A stretch of 64,000 nt of DNA from Amycolatopsis sp. NBRC 101858 (GCF_030269325.1 NZ_BSTD01000009.1:310001-374000), one strand, 5' to 3'; shown: positions 25,151 through 34,199, counted from the stretch's first letter. Numbers and translations are program-made. Notes: generated by a model from the letters alone, not told the origin.

Positions 25151-27577
25151 CTAGTCGGTCGCGAACGGGTTGCTGGGATCGTGGTACGAGCCGCCCCCGG
25201 CCGGCGGAACACCACCGAACGGCTGGTCGGAGAACGGGTCCCCACCGGTGGCGGCGTCGTGGCCGCCTGGGCCGGCGAACCCGCCCGACGCCGACGACAC
25301 GGGCGCGGGGACGCCGGGGCCCGCCGGATCGGCGAACGGATCGGCATAGCTCCGGGTGTCCGACGGCGGCATCCCGCCCGTCGTGCTCGCTCCGCCGAAC
25401 GGGCTGAAGCCGCTGTCCACGACCGGGCTGCCCACCACTCCGCTGACCCGCTGGTCCAGGACCACGAGCACGTGCTCGTCGCCGAGTTCGTGACGCTGGC
25501 CGGGAGTCAGCACGACGGGCTCTCCCCGCGGCGGCGCCAGCCGGACGTTCGGACCGGCTCGGCGGACGCGGTAGACCTCCGCGTCGCCCGGTCCGGCCGG
25601 GTTCAGCTGCCGCGCCGGGAAGTCCTGGTAGATGACGAACGCGAACTCCGCCGCCGCGCCGTCCTGCGGCTCGATCGCCGAGATCTCGGTGTCACCCTTC
25701 AGGAGTTGCACCTGCAGATCCCGCACTTGGCCGGCCGACCGCCGCGCCCGGACCTTCATGACCGCGAACACCAGCAGGCCGGCCAGCACGATGCCGAGTG
25801 CGACCCACACCCAGAAGAGCTTCTCGAGGATGGTCGGCTCCGGCTCGACGTCCGTCGCGAACAACCGCTCGGCAACGGTCACCGGCGCCGCGCCGTCGGT
25901 CACCACCCTCAGGGTCGCGGCGTTGGACCCCTCGACGGTGTCCGCTCCGAACCGCAGCGTGAACGGGATCGTCGTGACGCCGACGGGCACCACCGCCGAG
26001 CCGGGCTCGACGCTGATGCTGGCCCCCGCGGTCGGGGACGCGATCTCCAGCCGCGCGGGCACCGGCCTGCCGGAGTTGTTCGTCATCGCGATCGTGCCGG
26101 TGACCGTCCCGCCCGGGTTGACGGCGGCGGTGTTGGTGTCGAACAGGATCTGCGCCTGGACCGGGGCCGGGCCGTTCTGGACGCTCGTCGAGAGCACCCG
26201 GGTGTCCCCGCCGATGCCCACCCCGGTGACCGTGCCGGTGAAGGTCAAGGCGCCCGTCGCGTCGGCGGGCAGGCCGACCTGTCCGGTGAAGGTCCCGTCC
26301 CGGTCGGGGTCGGACAGCGTGACGTCGCCCAGTGGCCGGCCGGACGCCCCGGTCACCACCGTCTTGAAGGTGAGGCCCTGCAGTGTTCCGGCGTCGGTGA
26401 CCGCGCGGTTCCTCGCCCACACCTGCATGGTGACGTCGACCGGCTGCCCGGCGGCCGGCTGCGGCGGGTTGACCGTGAGGTACGCCTTGACGGTGGCCTG
26501 GTAAGCGACGGTCGCCGCCACGTCCTGGGCGGGCACGTCCGCGGACGACAGCCGCACCGTCCAGCGGCCGGGTTCGGGATCGGTGATGCGCAGTGCCTCG
26601 GTCTCCGTGTTCTGACCGGCGAATTCGAAACGGGAACCGCCCGCGCGGGGTGCCGGCGTCGTGCCGCTGGGCGGCAGGTATTCCACCTGCACCCGCGGGT
26701 CCCGTTTGTAGACCAGGATCGAGGCGTCGCCCGCCACCGGCGGAATTTCGACGGTCAGTTCGACGGATCCGCCTTTCGGCACGTTGCCGGTGTCCAGCGG
26801 ACCGTATTTGACGCAGCTCGCGGAACTGAACGCCTCTTGCACCGCGGCGGTCAGTTCGGCCGAACTCGGCGTCACCTGTTCGTGGGGATCCGCGACGCTG
26901 GGCGTGCAGCTCTTGCCCTTCGCGAATCCGTGCAGGGCCGCGTTGTCGACTTTGCCGAATCCCAGCGGCCACACCTGGGCGCCGGCGCGGTCGAGGTCAT
27001 TCAAGGTTTCCTGGACCTTCGCGGCCGCAGCGCCATTGCGGCGTGCCGGGGTGTCACCCCAGGCCGGACTGTCCGAAACATCGAGCTTGCCGTCGGTCAG
27101 CAAGAAGATCAGCTTTTTCTCCGGCTTTGCGGCCCCGACGAAACCGAGAGCCTGCTGCAGCGCGGTCGCGTGGTCGGTGCCGTCGCCTTCGGCGGGAGCC
27201 CGCCGGTGCAAGCCACCGATGCAGCCGGCGAGCGAGTCGCGTTGCTGGGCGGAGTCGAGAGCCGTCGGCGGGCAAGCCACCTGCACCGCACTCTGTCCAG
27301 GGCCGTTCGAGCTCCCGAAGCCGACCACCGAAATGACCGAACCTGGAGCGAGTGCGCTGTACACGATCGTCCGGGCCGCTTCCTTCTCGCGGGCCACATC
27401 GGGTTCGCCGAGACTGCCGGACTCATCGACCAGCACCACCACTTGAAGCGCGGGCAGCGCCGAATCCTGCTCTTGACCGGACGCACTTCCCGACACCGGA
27501 AGCCACAATGTCGACAAACCCACGGCACCAACCAGAAGACGCACCAATCGGCGTTTTCCGGTTTCCCGCACCTTCAT
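25151..27577 (-). CDS. Exported vWA-domain membrane protein, first gene of the system
   Basis: An 808-residue protein. A signal peptide (RRLVRLLVGAVGLSTLWLPVSG) is followed by a von Willebrand A domain with the metal site DESGS and FLLTDGKLD; the vWA part is thus outside the cell. Ig-like repeats fill about residues 260-560, typical of extracellular stalks. A membrane helix (about 582-603) leads to a cytoplasmic tail of about 200 residues that ends in a Gly/Pro/Ser-rich stretch with repeated DPF/NPF tripeptides. ATG 27577 has a GGAG seven bases upstream; an ATG seven codons earlier has none. As the operon's first gene and only large external part, it may be the sensor or adhesion module. Confidence 0.85.
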   Translation of the reverse strand: MKVRETGKRRLVRLLVGAVGLSTLWLPVSGSASGQEQDSALPALQVVVLVDESGSLGEPDVAREKEAARTIVYSALAPGSVISVVGFGSSNGPGQSAVQVACPPTALDSAQQRDSLAGCIGGLHRRAPAEGDGTDHATALQQALGFVGAAKPEKKLIFLLTDGKLDVSDSPAWGDTPARRNGAAAAKVQETLNDLDRAGAQVWPLGFGKVDNAALHGFAKGKSCTPSVADPHEQVTPSSAELTAAVQEAFSSASCVKYGPLDTGNVPKGGSVELTVEIPPVAGDASILVYKRDPRVQVEYLPPSGTTPAPRAGGSRFEFAGQNTETEALRITDPEPGRWTVRLSSADVPAQDVAATVAYQATVKAYLTVNPPQPAAGQPVDVTMQVWARNRAVTDAGTLQGLTFKTVVTGASGRPLGDVTLSDPDRDGTFTGQVGLPADATGALTFTGTVTGVGIGGDTRVLSTSVQNGPAPVQAQILFDTNTAAVNPGGTVTGTIAMTNNSGRPVPARLEIASPTAGASISVEPGSAVVPVGVTTIPFTLRFGADTVEGSNAATLRVVTDGAAPVTVAERLFATDVEPEPTILEKLFWVWVALGIVLAGLLVFAVMKVRARRSAGQVRDLQVQLLKGDTEISAIEPQDGAAAEFAFVIYQDFPARQLNPAGPGDAEVYRVRRAGPNVRLAPPRGEPVVLTPGQRHELGDEHVLVVLDQRVSGVVGSPVVDSGFSPFGGASTTGGMPPSDTRSYADPFADPAGPGVPAPVSSASGGFAGPGGHDAATGGDPFSDQPFGGVPPAGGGSYHDPSNPFATD

Positions 27578-28328
27578 ATCCGACTCCGATTCCGACATTC
27601 GCCATGGTCGATCGAGCAGTGCTGAAGTCGCTCATCTGCCGGAACCCGTTACACCAAAAGGTCACGGTCGCATATCACGCGGCGTAGTCATGATGCCGCG
27701 CCCATCGAAATTGTCGAGAATCTGTCCGGAAAACGGAAAATAGCGAGCGAGGACCGGGTGGGCACCGTGAATACTCGACGACCCGGCTGCCGGCAGAGAT
27801 GACGGAAAGGCCTGGGACGACGGCAGTCTCGGGGGAGGAAAGCTGCCGCCGTCCCAGGTCGCGGCGGGGTGCCGCAGTGCCGATGTCGAGCCGGCGCTCT
27901 CGGCTGTTACGGCGTCGAACGCGCCCGCGAACGAGTGCGCGTCGCCGTGGGCGCAAGGCGGACTGTGCGCCGGGCTCGCCCCTAAGCGAGCCCGGAACGC
28001 CGTAACCCCTGGTGGCATCCTCCGGCGCCCCGGTCGCCGGTGAAACCTGCACCTCCGCCATTCGTGACGAGGGGTGCAGATCGCGAACACCCACCCGGGG
28101 GACGTCCGGCAACATTCGCGAGACGTGCCGGATGACATTTTCGGCTGCCCTATCGCGGTTGGGAGGGGACAGCGTCAGCGGCACCGTTCACGAGCGAGGT
28201 GCTCCAGAAACGCTCCAGCAGGGACGCCGGCGCACCGGTCAAAGCGGACCATGCAAGATCGGCCCAGGACACGAAGAAGCCCCTCCGACCGGCCGACACG
28301 ACCTGATCAAAGGGGTTCTGCAAGAGAG
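27578..28328. other. Long non-coding spacer upstream of the eight-gene system
   Basis: About 750 bp between the vWA gene and the tRNA gene hold no reading frame with convincing codon use on either strand. The first 150 bp next to the vWA gene are AT-richer and should contain the operon promoter, but I see no clear -35/-10 pair. The rest is GC-rich, with one strong hairpin listed separately. A small RNA or degraded gene is possible. Confidence 0.5.
27970..27995. terminator. Terminator-like hairpin in the spacer
   Basis: Perfect 10-bp arms, CCGGGCTCGC (27970-27979) and GCGAGCCCGG (27986-27995), with a 6-base CCCTAA loop and no T-tract. It could end a transcript from the tRNA side or belong to an unannotated RNA. 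Confidence 0.5.
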
Positions 28329-28401
28329 TGGAGCTAAGGGGACTCGAACCCCTGACCCCCTCACTGCCAGTGAGGTGCGCTACCAGCTGCGCCATAGCCC
28401 C
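28329..28401 (-). tRNA. tRNA-Ala (anticodon GGC)
   Basis: A 73-nt cloverleaf: acceptor stem GGGGCTA/TAGCTCC with discriminator A, D-arm GCGC..GCGC region, anticodon stem CCTCA/TGAGG with loop CTGGCAG (anticodon GGC at 28366-28368), and T-arm AGGGG-TTCGAGT-CCCCT. CCA is not encoded. No integrase or attachment repeat is visible beside it. Confidence 0.95.
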
Positions 28402-28542
28402 GGAGCGAAGGTGTACTCCGCATCTCGTGTGTCCATACGTTACACGACCCCCAGATCGCCCCCGCAGAGGGGTGGCTCTACGGAGTCGTCCCGCTCAGTG
28501 GGGCGTTGACCTGCACTTTTACACCTTATTTTTAGTCGTGTA

Positions 28543-28571
28543 TTGACTCCCGGTGTGGCCGCCGTTACATT
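28543..28571 (+). promoter_or_regulatory. Sigma-70-type promoter of the ricin-lectin gene
   Basis: TTGACT (28543-28548) and TACATT (28566-28571) are separated by exactly 17 bp, a near-ideal housekeeping promoter. It would give a leader of about 110 nt before the ATG at 28690. Confidence 0.65.
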
Positions 28572-28689
28572 TTCGGCGGTTGTGACGCCGAGGTCCCCGC
28601 CCGTTACGCCGCGTCTACCTCCTGGACCGGGCATGCCTCTGCCGTTTCCTGCTCTACGGACGCCGCCGAGTGCGGCAGAGGAGGTTTCG

Positions 28690-30876
28690 ATGAAGACGAG
28701 ACGGCGGGTGATGGTGCTGCTCTCCGCGGCATCCGCCCTGGTCGCGGGCATGTTGACCACCAGTCAGGCGCACGCCGCGGTCACTCCGGACGGGTGGTAC
28801 ACCGTGGCCGCCGTCAACAGCGGGAAGTGCGTTGATGCCCGGGCCGCCGGGACCGCCAACGGCACCGTCGTGCAGCAGTACTCCTGCAACCAGACCGCCT
28901 CGCAGGAGTGGCAGTTCCAGTCCACCGGCGACGGCTACTTCCGGGTGAACGCCCGCACCAACCCGGCCGCCGCCTGGGACGTCAGCAACGTCTCCACCGC
29001 CGATGGTGGCCTCGTGCAGCTCTGGACCTACTCGAACGGCGCCAACCAGCAGTGGCAGGCCGTCGACGAGGGCAACGGCCGCTACCACTTCGTCAGCCGC
29101 AACAGCGGGAAGTGCCTCGACGTCCCTGGCGCCTCCGCCGCCGACTCCGTCCAGCTTCAGCAGTACTCCTGCAACGGCACCACCGCCCAGTCGTTCATCC
29201 TGAACCCCGTGAACACGACGCAGCCCGGGCAGCCGGACTTCGGTCCGAACGTGGTGATCTTCGACCCGTCGATGTCCGGCTCCAGCATCCAGAGCCGGCT
29301 CAACAGCATCTTCAGCCAGCAGGAACGCAACCAGTTCGGCAGCCAGCGCTACGCCGTGATGTTCAAGCCCGGCACGTACGCCAACGACGTCAACGTCGGC
29401 TTCTACACGCAGGTGCTGGGCCTCGGCCTGAGCCCCGACGCCGTGACGATCAACGGCGCCGTGCACGTCGAGGCCGACTGGTTCCCACCGCAGAACGCGA
29501 CGCAGAACTTCTGGCGCGGCGCCGAGAACCTCTCGGTCAACCCGACCGGCGGCGCCGACCGCTGGGCCGTGAGCCAGGCTGCGCCGTACCGCCGCATGCA
29601 CGTCCGCGGCGACCTGCAGCTCGACGACGGCGGCTGGGCCAGCGGCGGCTGGATCTCCGACTCCAAGATCGACGGCCAGGTCCGCTCCGGTTCGCAGCAG
29701 CAGTGGATCTCGCGCAACTCGCAGTTCGGCAGCTGGAACGGCTCGAACTGGAACATGGTCTTCGCCGGCGTCCAGGGTGCCCCGCAGAACACGTTCCCCT
29801 CGCCGCCGTACACGACCGTCAACACGACGCCGGTCACGCGCGAGAAGCCGTTCCTCTACATCGACAACGCCGGCAACTACCAGGTCTTCGTCCCCGGCGT
29901 GAAGACCAACGCGTCCGGCACGAGCTGGGCGAACGGCACCGCGCCCGGCAGCTCGATCTCGCTCGACCAGTTCTACATCGCCAAGCCCGGCGCCACCGCC
30001 GCGGACATGAACGCCGCGCTCGCCGCGGGCAAGAACCTGCTGGTCACGCCGAGTGTCTACCACCTCAACCAGGCGCTGCACGTCACCCGGCCGGACACCG
30101 TCGTGCTCGGGCTCGGCATCGCCACGCTGGTGCCGGACGGCGGCGTCACCGCGATGAACGTCGACGACGTCGACGGCGTCAAGGTCGCCGGCCTGCTGAT
30201 CGACGCCGGCACGACCAATTCGAACACGCTGATGCAGGTCGGCCAGGCCGGCTCGGCGGCGAACCACGAAGCCGACCCGACGTCGCTGCACGACGTGTTC
30301 TTCCGGATCGGCGGCCCGGCCGTCGGCAAGGCGACGAACAGCCTGGTGGTGAACAGCAGCAACGTGATCGGCGACCACATGTGGATCTGGCGCGCCGACC
30401 ACGCCGACAACGGCAACAACGTCGGCTGGGGCACCAACACCGCGGACACCGGGCTCACCGTCAACGGCAACAACGTGACGATGTACGGCCTGTTCGTCGA
30501 GCACTACCAGAAGACGCAGGTCGTCTGGAACGGCAACGGCGGCCGGACGTACTTCTTCCAGAACGAGATGCCCTACGACGTGCCGAACCAGGCGGGCTGG
30601 ATGAACGGGTCGACCAAGGGCTACTCCGCCTACAAGGTGGGCCCGAACGTCACCAGCCACGAGGCGTGGGGGCTGGGCAGCTACTGCTACTTCAGCACCA
30701 ACCCCTCGGTCGCCAGCGCCCACGCCTTCGAGGCGCCGAACACCCCGGGCGTGAAGTTCCACGACATGGTGACCGTGTCGCTCAACTACCAGGGCACGAT
30801 CACGCACGTCATCAACAACACCGGTGACACGACCCCGACCGGCACCAAGCCGGTCAACCTGGTCAGCTACCCCTGA
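28690..30876 (+). CDS. Secreted ricin-B lectin protein with beta-helix-like catalytic part
   Basis: A 728-residue exported protein. A signal peptide (VMVLLSAASALVAGMLTTSQAHA) precedes a ricin-type CBM13 trefoil (about residues 30-175) with QEWQF, QQWQA and a degenerate third QSF repeat and paired YSCN motifs. The remaining about 550 residues (beginning GPNVVIFDPSM, with RYAVMFKPGTY) look like a right-handed beta-helix rich in Asn, Gly and Ser. This family is common in Streptomyces and Amycolatopsis, often under uninformative names; a polysaccharide-degrading role is inferred from the lectin and fold. AGGAGG precedes the ATG by about six bases. Confidence 0.82.
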   Translation: MKTRRRVMVLLSAASALVAGMLTTSQAHAAVTPDGWYTVAAVNSGKCVDARAAGTANGTVVQQYSCNQTASQEWQFQSTGDGYFRVNARTNPAAAWDVSNVSTADGGLVQLWTYSNGANQQWQAVDEGNGRYHFVSRNSGKCLDVPGASAADSVQLQQYSCNGTTAQSFILNPVNTTQPGQPDFGPNVVIFDPSMSGSSIQSRLNSIFSQQERNQFGSQRYAVMFKPGTYANDVNVGFYTQVLGLGLSPDAVTINGAVHVEADWFPPQNATQNFWRGAENLSVNPTGGADRWAVSQAAPYRRMHVRGDLQLDDGGWASGGWISDSKIDGQVRSGSQQQWISRNSQFGSWNGSNWNMVFAGVQGAPQNTFPSPPYTTVNTTPVTREKPFLYIDNAGNYQVFVPGVKTNASGTSWANGTAPGSSISLDQFYIAKPGATAADMNAALAAGKNLLVTPSVYHLNQALHVTRPDTVVLGLGIATLVPDGGVTAMNVDDVDGVKVAGLLIDAGTTNSNTLMQVGQAGSAANHEADPTSLHDVFFRIGGPAVGKATNSLVVNSSNVIGDHMWIWRADHADNGNNVGWGTNTADTGLTVNGNNVTMYGLFVEHYQKTQVVWNGNGGRTYFFQNEMPYDVPNQAGWMNGSTKGYSAYKVGPNVTSHEAWGLGSYCYFSTNPSVASAHAFEAPNTPGVKFHDMVTVSLNYQGTITHVINNTGDTTPTGTKPVNLVSYP

Positions 30877-30879
30877 GCA

Positions 30880-30919
30880 ACCGGCGTGCGCCGTGGTGGC
30901 GGCCGCGGCGCACGCCGGT
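30880..30919. terminator. Hairpin terminator after the ricin-lectin gene
   Basis: Perfect 14-bp arms, ACCGGCGTGCGCCG (30880-30893) and its complement (30906-30919), with a 12-base loop, starting four bases after the stop codon. Confidence 0.8.
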
Positions 30920-30998
30920 CCTATGTGTCCGGCCACAAAGGACGATGTGGCCCGAACGGGTGGTGAATCGCGCCAACCAGGCGTTTTGCCGCGATACT

Positions 30999-31014
30999 GG
31001 GTGTCCCGACACCC
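30999..31014. promoter_or_regulatory. Palindrome at the HdeD-like gene promoter
   Basis: GGGTGTC (30999-31005) and GACACCC (31008-31014) form a perfect inverted repeat right after a GATACT that could be a -10 element. It lies 13 bp before the ATG and could be an operator. Confidence 0.35.
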
Positions 31015-31026
31015 GAGGAGCGGCTC

Positions 31027-31596
31027 ATGACCTCCTTCGCAGCGTTCTCCGTCGTCGAACCCCGCAAGGCGTGGCCGATCGCCGCCGTCCGCGGCGTGTT
31101 CGCCGTGCTCTTCGGGCTCTTCGCACTGATCTGGCCGGGCGCCACGGTGCTCGTCCTGGCGATCCTGTACGGCGTCTACGCGATCGTCGACGGCGTCGGC
31201 GGCCTGATGCAGGCTTTCCGCCCGGGCGACCCCGGCCACCGCGCCGCCTACGGGATCCTCGGCGCGCTCGGCATCATCGCCGGGGTCCTGGTCCTGGTCT
31301 GGCCCGGCATCACGGTCCTGCTCCTGGCCCTGCTGGTCGGCCTGTGGGCGATCGTCACCGGCGTCGCGGAGATCGCCGCCGCGATCCGGCTCCGGAAGCA
31401 GATCCAGGGCGAGGCGTTCCTCATCGCCGCGGGCGCGCTCTCGGTGATCGCGGGCGTCCTCATCGTGATCAACCCGATCGCCGGCGCGTTCGGCATCGCG
31501 CTGCTCGTCGGCATCTACGCGCTGCTCTACGGGATCATGCTGCTGGTGCTGGCCTTCCGGCTGCGCAAACTGGGGGACACCGCCCCCGCCGCGTGA
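31027..31596 (+). CDS. HdeD-family (DUF308) membrane protein
   Basis: A 189-residue membrane protein with three repeats of a two-helix unit (six helices in all), each containing a WPG or NPI turn: FALIWPGATVLVLAILYG, LVWPGITVLLLALLVGLW and LIVINPIAGAFGIALLVG. This is the HdeD/DUF308 layout, linked to acid resistance in enterobacteria; its role in actinobacteria is unknown. GAGGAG precedes the ATG. The RNase Z gene follows 13 bp later. Confidence 0.9.
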   Translation: MTSFAAFSVVEPRKAWPIAAVRGVFAVLFGLFALIWPGATVLVLAILYGVYAIVDGVGGLMQAFRPGDPGHRAAYGILGALGIIAGVLVLVWPGITVLLLALLVGLWAIVTGVAEIAAAIRLRKQIQGEAFLIAAGALSVIAGVLIVINPIAGAFGIALLVGIYALLYGIMLLVLAFRLRKLGDTAPAA

Positions 31597-31609
31597 GTAG
31601 CGTGCGGGA

Positions 31610-32536
31610 GTGTCGACCCGCGAACTGGTGGTGCTGGGCACCGCTTCCCAGGTGCCCACGCGCCACCGAAACCAGAACGGCTACCTGCTGAGGTGGGACG
31701 GCGAGGGCCTCCTCTTCGACCCCGGCGAAGGCACCCAGCGCCAGATGCTGCGGGCGGGCGTCGCCGCCACGGACGTCACGCGGATCTGCGTCACGCACTT
31801 CCACGGCGACCACAGCCTCGGCCTGCCGGGGGTGATCCAGCGGCTGTCGCTGGACAAGGTCAAGCACCCCGTCCACGCCCACTTCCCGGCCTCCGGCGCG
31901 CACTACTTCGAGCGGCTACGGCACGCGACGGCGTTCTACGAGACGGCTGACCTGCGCGAACACCCGATCACCGAAGACGGCCCGATCGCGACCGGGAAGC
32001 TCACCCTCGAGGCGCGGCGCCTGAGTCACCCGGTCGAGGCGTTCGGCTACCGCCTGGTCGAGCCGGACGGCCGCACCATGCTCCCCGGAAAACTGCGGGA
32101 ACACGGCATCGAAGGCCCCGACGTCGGCAAGCTCCAGCGCGAGGGCCGGCTCGGGAACGTCAGCCTCGAAGACGTCAGCACCCACCGGCCCGGCCAGCGG
32201 TTCGCGTTCGTCATGGACACCCGCCTGTGCGACGGCGTGTACGCCCTGGCCGAACACGCCGACATGCTCGTGATCGAGTCGACCTTCCTCGCCGAGGACA
32301 CCCACCTGGCCCGTGACTTCGGGCACCTGACCGCGCAGCAGGCGGCCCGCGTCGCCGCCGAGTCCGGCGTCCGGCAGCTCGTGCTGACCCACTTCTCCCA
32401 GCGCGACCCCGACTCCGCGCGCTTCCTGGACGAAGCGAAAGCCGAGTTCGACGGCGAGATCGTGGTGGCCCAGGACCTGGAGCGGGTCCAGGTCCCGAAA
32501 AGGCGGTCCTCCCCAGCGGACCACCCGGCGCCGTAG
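31610..32536 (+). CDS. rnz: Ribonuclease Z (tRNA 3' endonuclease)
   Basis: A 308-residue metallo-beta-lactamase-fold nuclease that cuts the 3' trailer of pre-tRNAs. Family marks are TASQVPTRHRNQNGYLLRW, the metal motif THFHGDHSLGLPG, SHPVEAFGYRL and the C-terminal MDTRLCDGV and LTHFSQR segments carrying further metal ligands. It matters because the tRNA-Ala in this window does not encode CCA and so needs 3' end maturation. The start is GTG 31610, close after the HdeD-like gene. Confidence 0.95.
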   Translation: MSTRELVVLGTASQVPTRHRNQNGYLLRWDGEGLLFDPGEGTQRQMLRAGVAATDVTRICVTHFHGDHSLGLPGVIQRLSLDKVKHPVHAHFPASGAHYFERLRHATAFYETADLREHPITEDGPIATGKLTLEARRLSHPVEAFGYRLVEPDGRTMLPGKLREHGIEGPDVGKLQREGRLGNVSLEDVSTHRPGQRFAFVMDTRLCDGVYALAEHADMLVIESTFLAEDTHLARDFGHLTAQQAARVAAESGVRQLVLTHFSQRDPDSARFLDEAKAEFDGEIVVAQDLERVQVPKRRSSPADHPAP

Positions 32537-32546
32537 GCTGCATCTC

Positions 32547-34199
32547 GTGAGCCAGCCGATCCTGATGACCGTCGACGACGATCCCGCCGTGTCCCGCTCG
32601 GTCGCCCGTGACCTGCGGCGCCGCTACGGCAAGGACTACCGCGTCATCCGCGCCGACTCCGGCGCGGACGCCCTCGACGCCCTGCGCGAGATCAAGCTGC
32701 GCGGCGACGCCGTGGCCGCGATCCTCGCCGACTACCGGATGCCGCAGATGGACGGGATCGCCTTCCTCGAGAAGGCGATGGACCTGTTCCCGCACGCCCG
32801 CCGCGCCCTGCTGACCGCCTACGCCGACACCGACGCCGCGATCCAGGCGATCAACGTCGTCGACGTCGACCACTACCTGCTCAAGCCGTGGGACCCGCCG
32901 GAGGAGAAGCTCTACCCGGTGATCGACGCGCTGGTCGAGACCTGGAAGGCGGTCGGCGACAAGCCGGTCGAAGAGGTCAAGCTCATCGGCCACCGGTACA
33001 GCCAGCCGTCCTTCGAGCTGCGCGACTTCCTCGCCCGCAACGCCGTCCCGTACCGCTGGTTCTCCGTCGAAGACGACGAAGGCTGCCGGATCCTGCAGGC
33101 AGCGGAGGCCACTACGGCCGACATCCCCGTGGTCGTCACACCGGACGGAAAGGTGCTCAAGCAGCCGAAGGGCAGCGAGATCGCCGACGCCGTCGGGTTG
33201 TCGACCCGCCCGGCGCAGGAGTTCTACGACCTCGTCGTCATCGGCGGCGGCCCGGCCGGCCTCGGCGCCGCGGTCTACGGCGCGTCCGAGGGCCTGCGCA
33301 CGGTCCTCGTCGAGAAGAAGGCCACCGGCGGCCAGGCCGGCACCAGTTCGCGCATCGAGAACTACCTCGGCTTCCCCGACGGCGTCTCCGGCGCGCAGCT
33401 GACCGACCGGGCGCGGCGCCAGGCGCAGAAGTTCGGTGCCGAGGTGCTGACCGCGCGCGACGTCGTCGGCCTCGAAGCCCGCGGCTCGTCGCGGGTCGTC
33501 ACCTTCGGCGACGGCAGCGAGATCGCCGCGCACTCGGTGATCCTCGCCAGCGGCGTCACCTACCGCGCGCTGGACGCCGAGGGCATCGAGGAGCTGAGCG
33601 GCCGCGGCGTCTACTACGGCTCGGCCGCCACCGAGGCGCCCGAATGCAAGGGTGAGCACGTCTACATCGTCGGCGGCGCGAACTCCGCGGGGCAGGCCGC
33701 GGTGTTCTTCTCCCGGCACGCCAGCGACGTGACGATCCTGGTGCGCGGCGCGTCGCTGGAGTCGTCGATGTCGCACTACCTGATCGAGCAGATCGCCGGC
33801 ATCGAGAACATCCACGTCCGCACGCACACCACGGTCAAGCAGGCCCACGGCGACGACCACCTCGAGCGGCTCACGCTGTGCGAGAACGGCGTCACCGAGA
33901 CGGTCGAGAGCGGCCACCTCTTCATCTTCATCGGCGCCGCCCCGCGCACCGACTGGCTCGGCGAGGGCATCCACCGCGACGAGTACGGCTTCGTGTGCAC
34001 GGGCCCGGACCTGACGGCGAACGGCCAGCGGCCGGCCGGCTGGTCGCTCGACCGTGATCCGCACTACCTCGAGTCGTCGATCCCCGGCGTCTTCGTGGCC
34101 GGTGACGTGCGGTCGCAGTCGGTCAAGCGGGTGGCGTCCGCGGTCGGCGAGGGCGCGATGGCCGTGACGCTGGTACACCGGTACCTGGAGGAACAATGA
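32547..34199 (+). CDS. Response regulator / glutaredoxin-like / thioredoxin-reductase-like fusion
   Basis: A 550-residue three-part protein. Residues 1-125 are a receiver domain (TVDDDPAVSRS, phospho-accepting Asp in LADYRMPQMDG, LLTAYADTDAA, LKPWDPP). Residues about 145-220 look like a glutaredoxin/thioredoxin fold without a CxxC. From about 225 comes a thioredoxin-reductase-like part with FAD loop GGGPAGLGAAVYG, TGGQAG and the NAD loop GGANSAGQAAVFFS. The redox CxxC of thioredoxin reductase is absent (YYGSAATEAPEC). It overlaps the histidine kinase gene by ATGA, so the two form a two-component pair whose output may be redox chemistry rather than DNA binding. Confidence 0.9.
   Translation: MSQPILMTVDDDPAVSRSVARDLRRRYGKDYRVIRADSGADALDALREIKLRGDAVAAILADYRMPQMDGIAFLEKAMDLFPHARRALLTAYADTDAAIQAINVVDVDHYLLKPWDPPEEKLYPVIDALVETWKAVGDKPVEEVKLIGHRYSQPSFELRDFLARNAVPYRWFSVEDDEGCRILQAAEATTADIPVVVTPDGKVLKQPKGSEIADAVGLSTRPAQEFYDLVVIGGGPAGLGAAVYGASEGLRTVLVEKKATGGQAGTSSRIENYLGFPDGVSGAQLTDRARRQAQKFGAEVLTARDVVGLEARGSSRVVTFGDGSEIAAHSVILASGVTYRALDAEGIEELSGRGVYYGSAATEAPECKGEHVYIVGGANSAGQAAVFFSRHASDVTILVRGASLESSMSHYLIEQIAGIENIHVRTHTTVKQAHGDDHLERLTLCENGVTETVESGHLFIFIGAAPRTDWLGEGIHRDEYGFVCTGPDLTANGQRPAGWSLDRDPHYLESSIPGVFVAGDVRSQSVKRVASAVGEGAMAVTLVHRYLEEQ

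Noticed and set aside
27662..28184. Possible small genes in the spacer beside tRNA-Ala
   Set aside because: Arg/Pro/Ser-rich translations with no ribosome binding site or recognisable family.
28329..28401. tRNA-Ala as an attachment site of an integrated element
   Set aside because: No integrase, excisionase or duplicated tRNA end seen on either side; GC content is uniform.
28654..31659. A 1001-codon minus-strand frame across the ricin-lectin and HdeD genes
   Set aside because: Asp/Arg/Val-rich antisense shadow; the plus-strand genes have signal peptide, domains and promoter.
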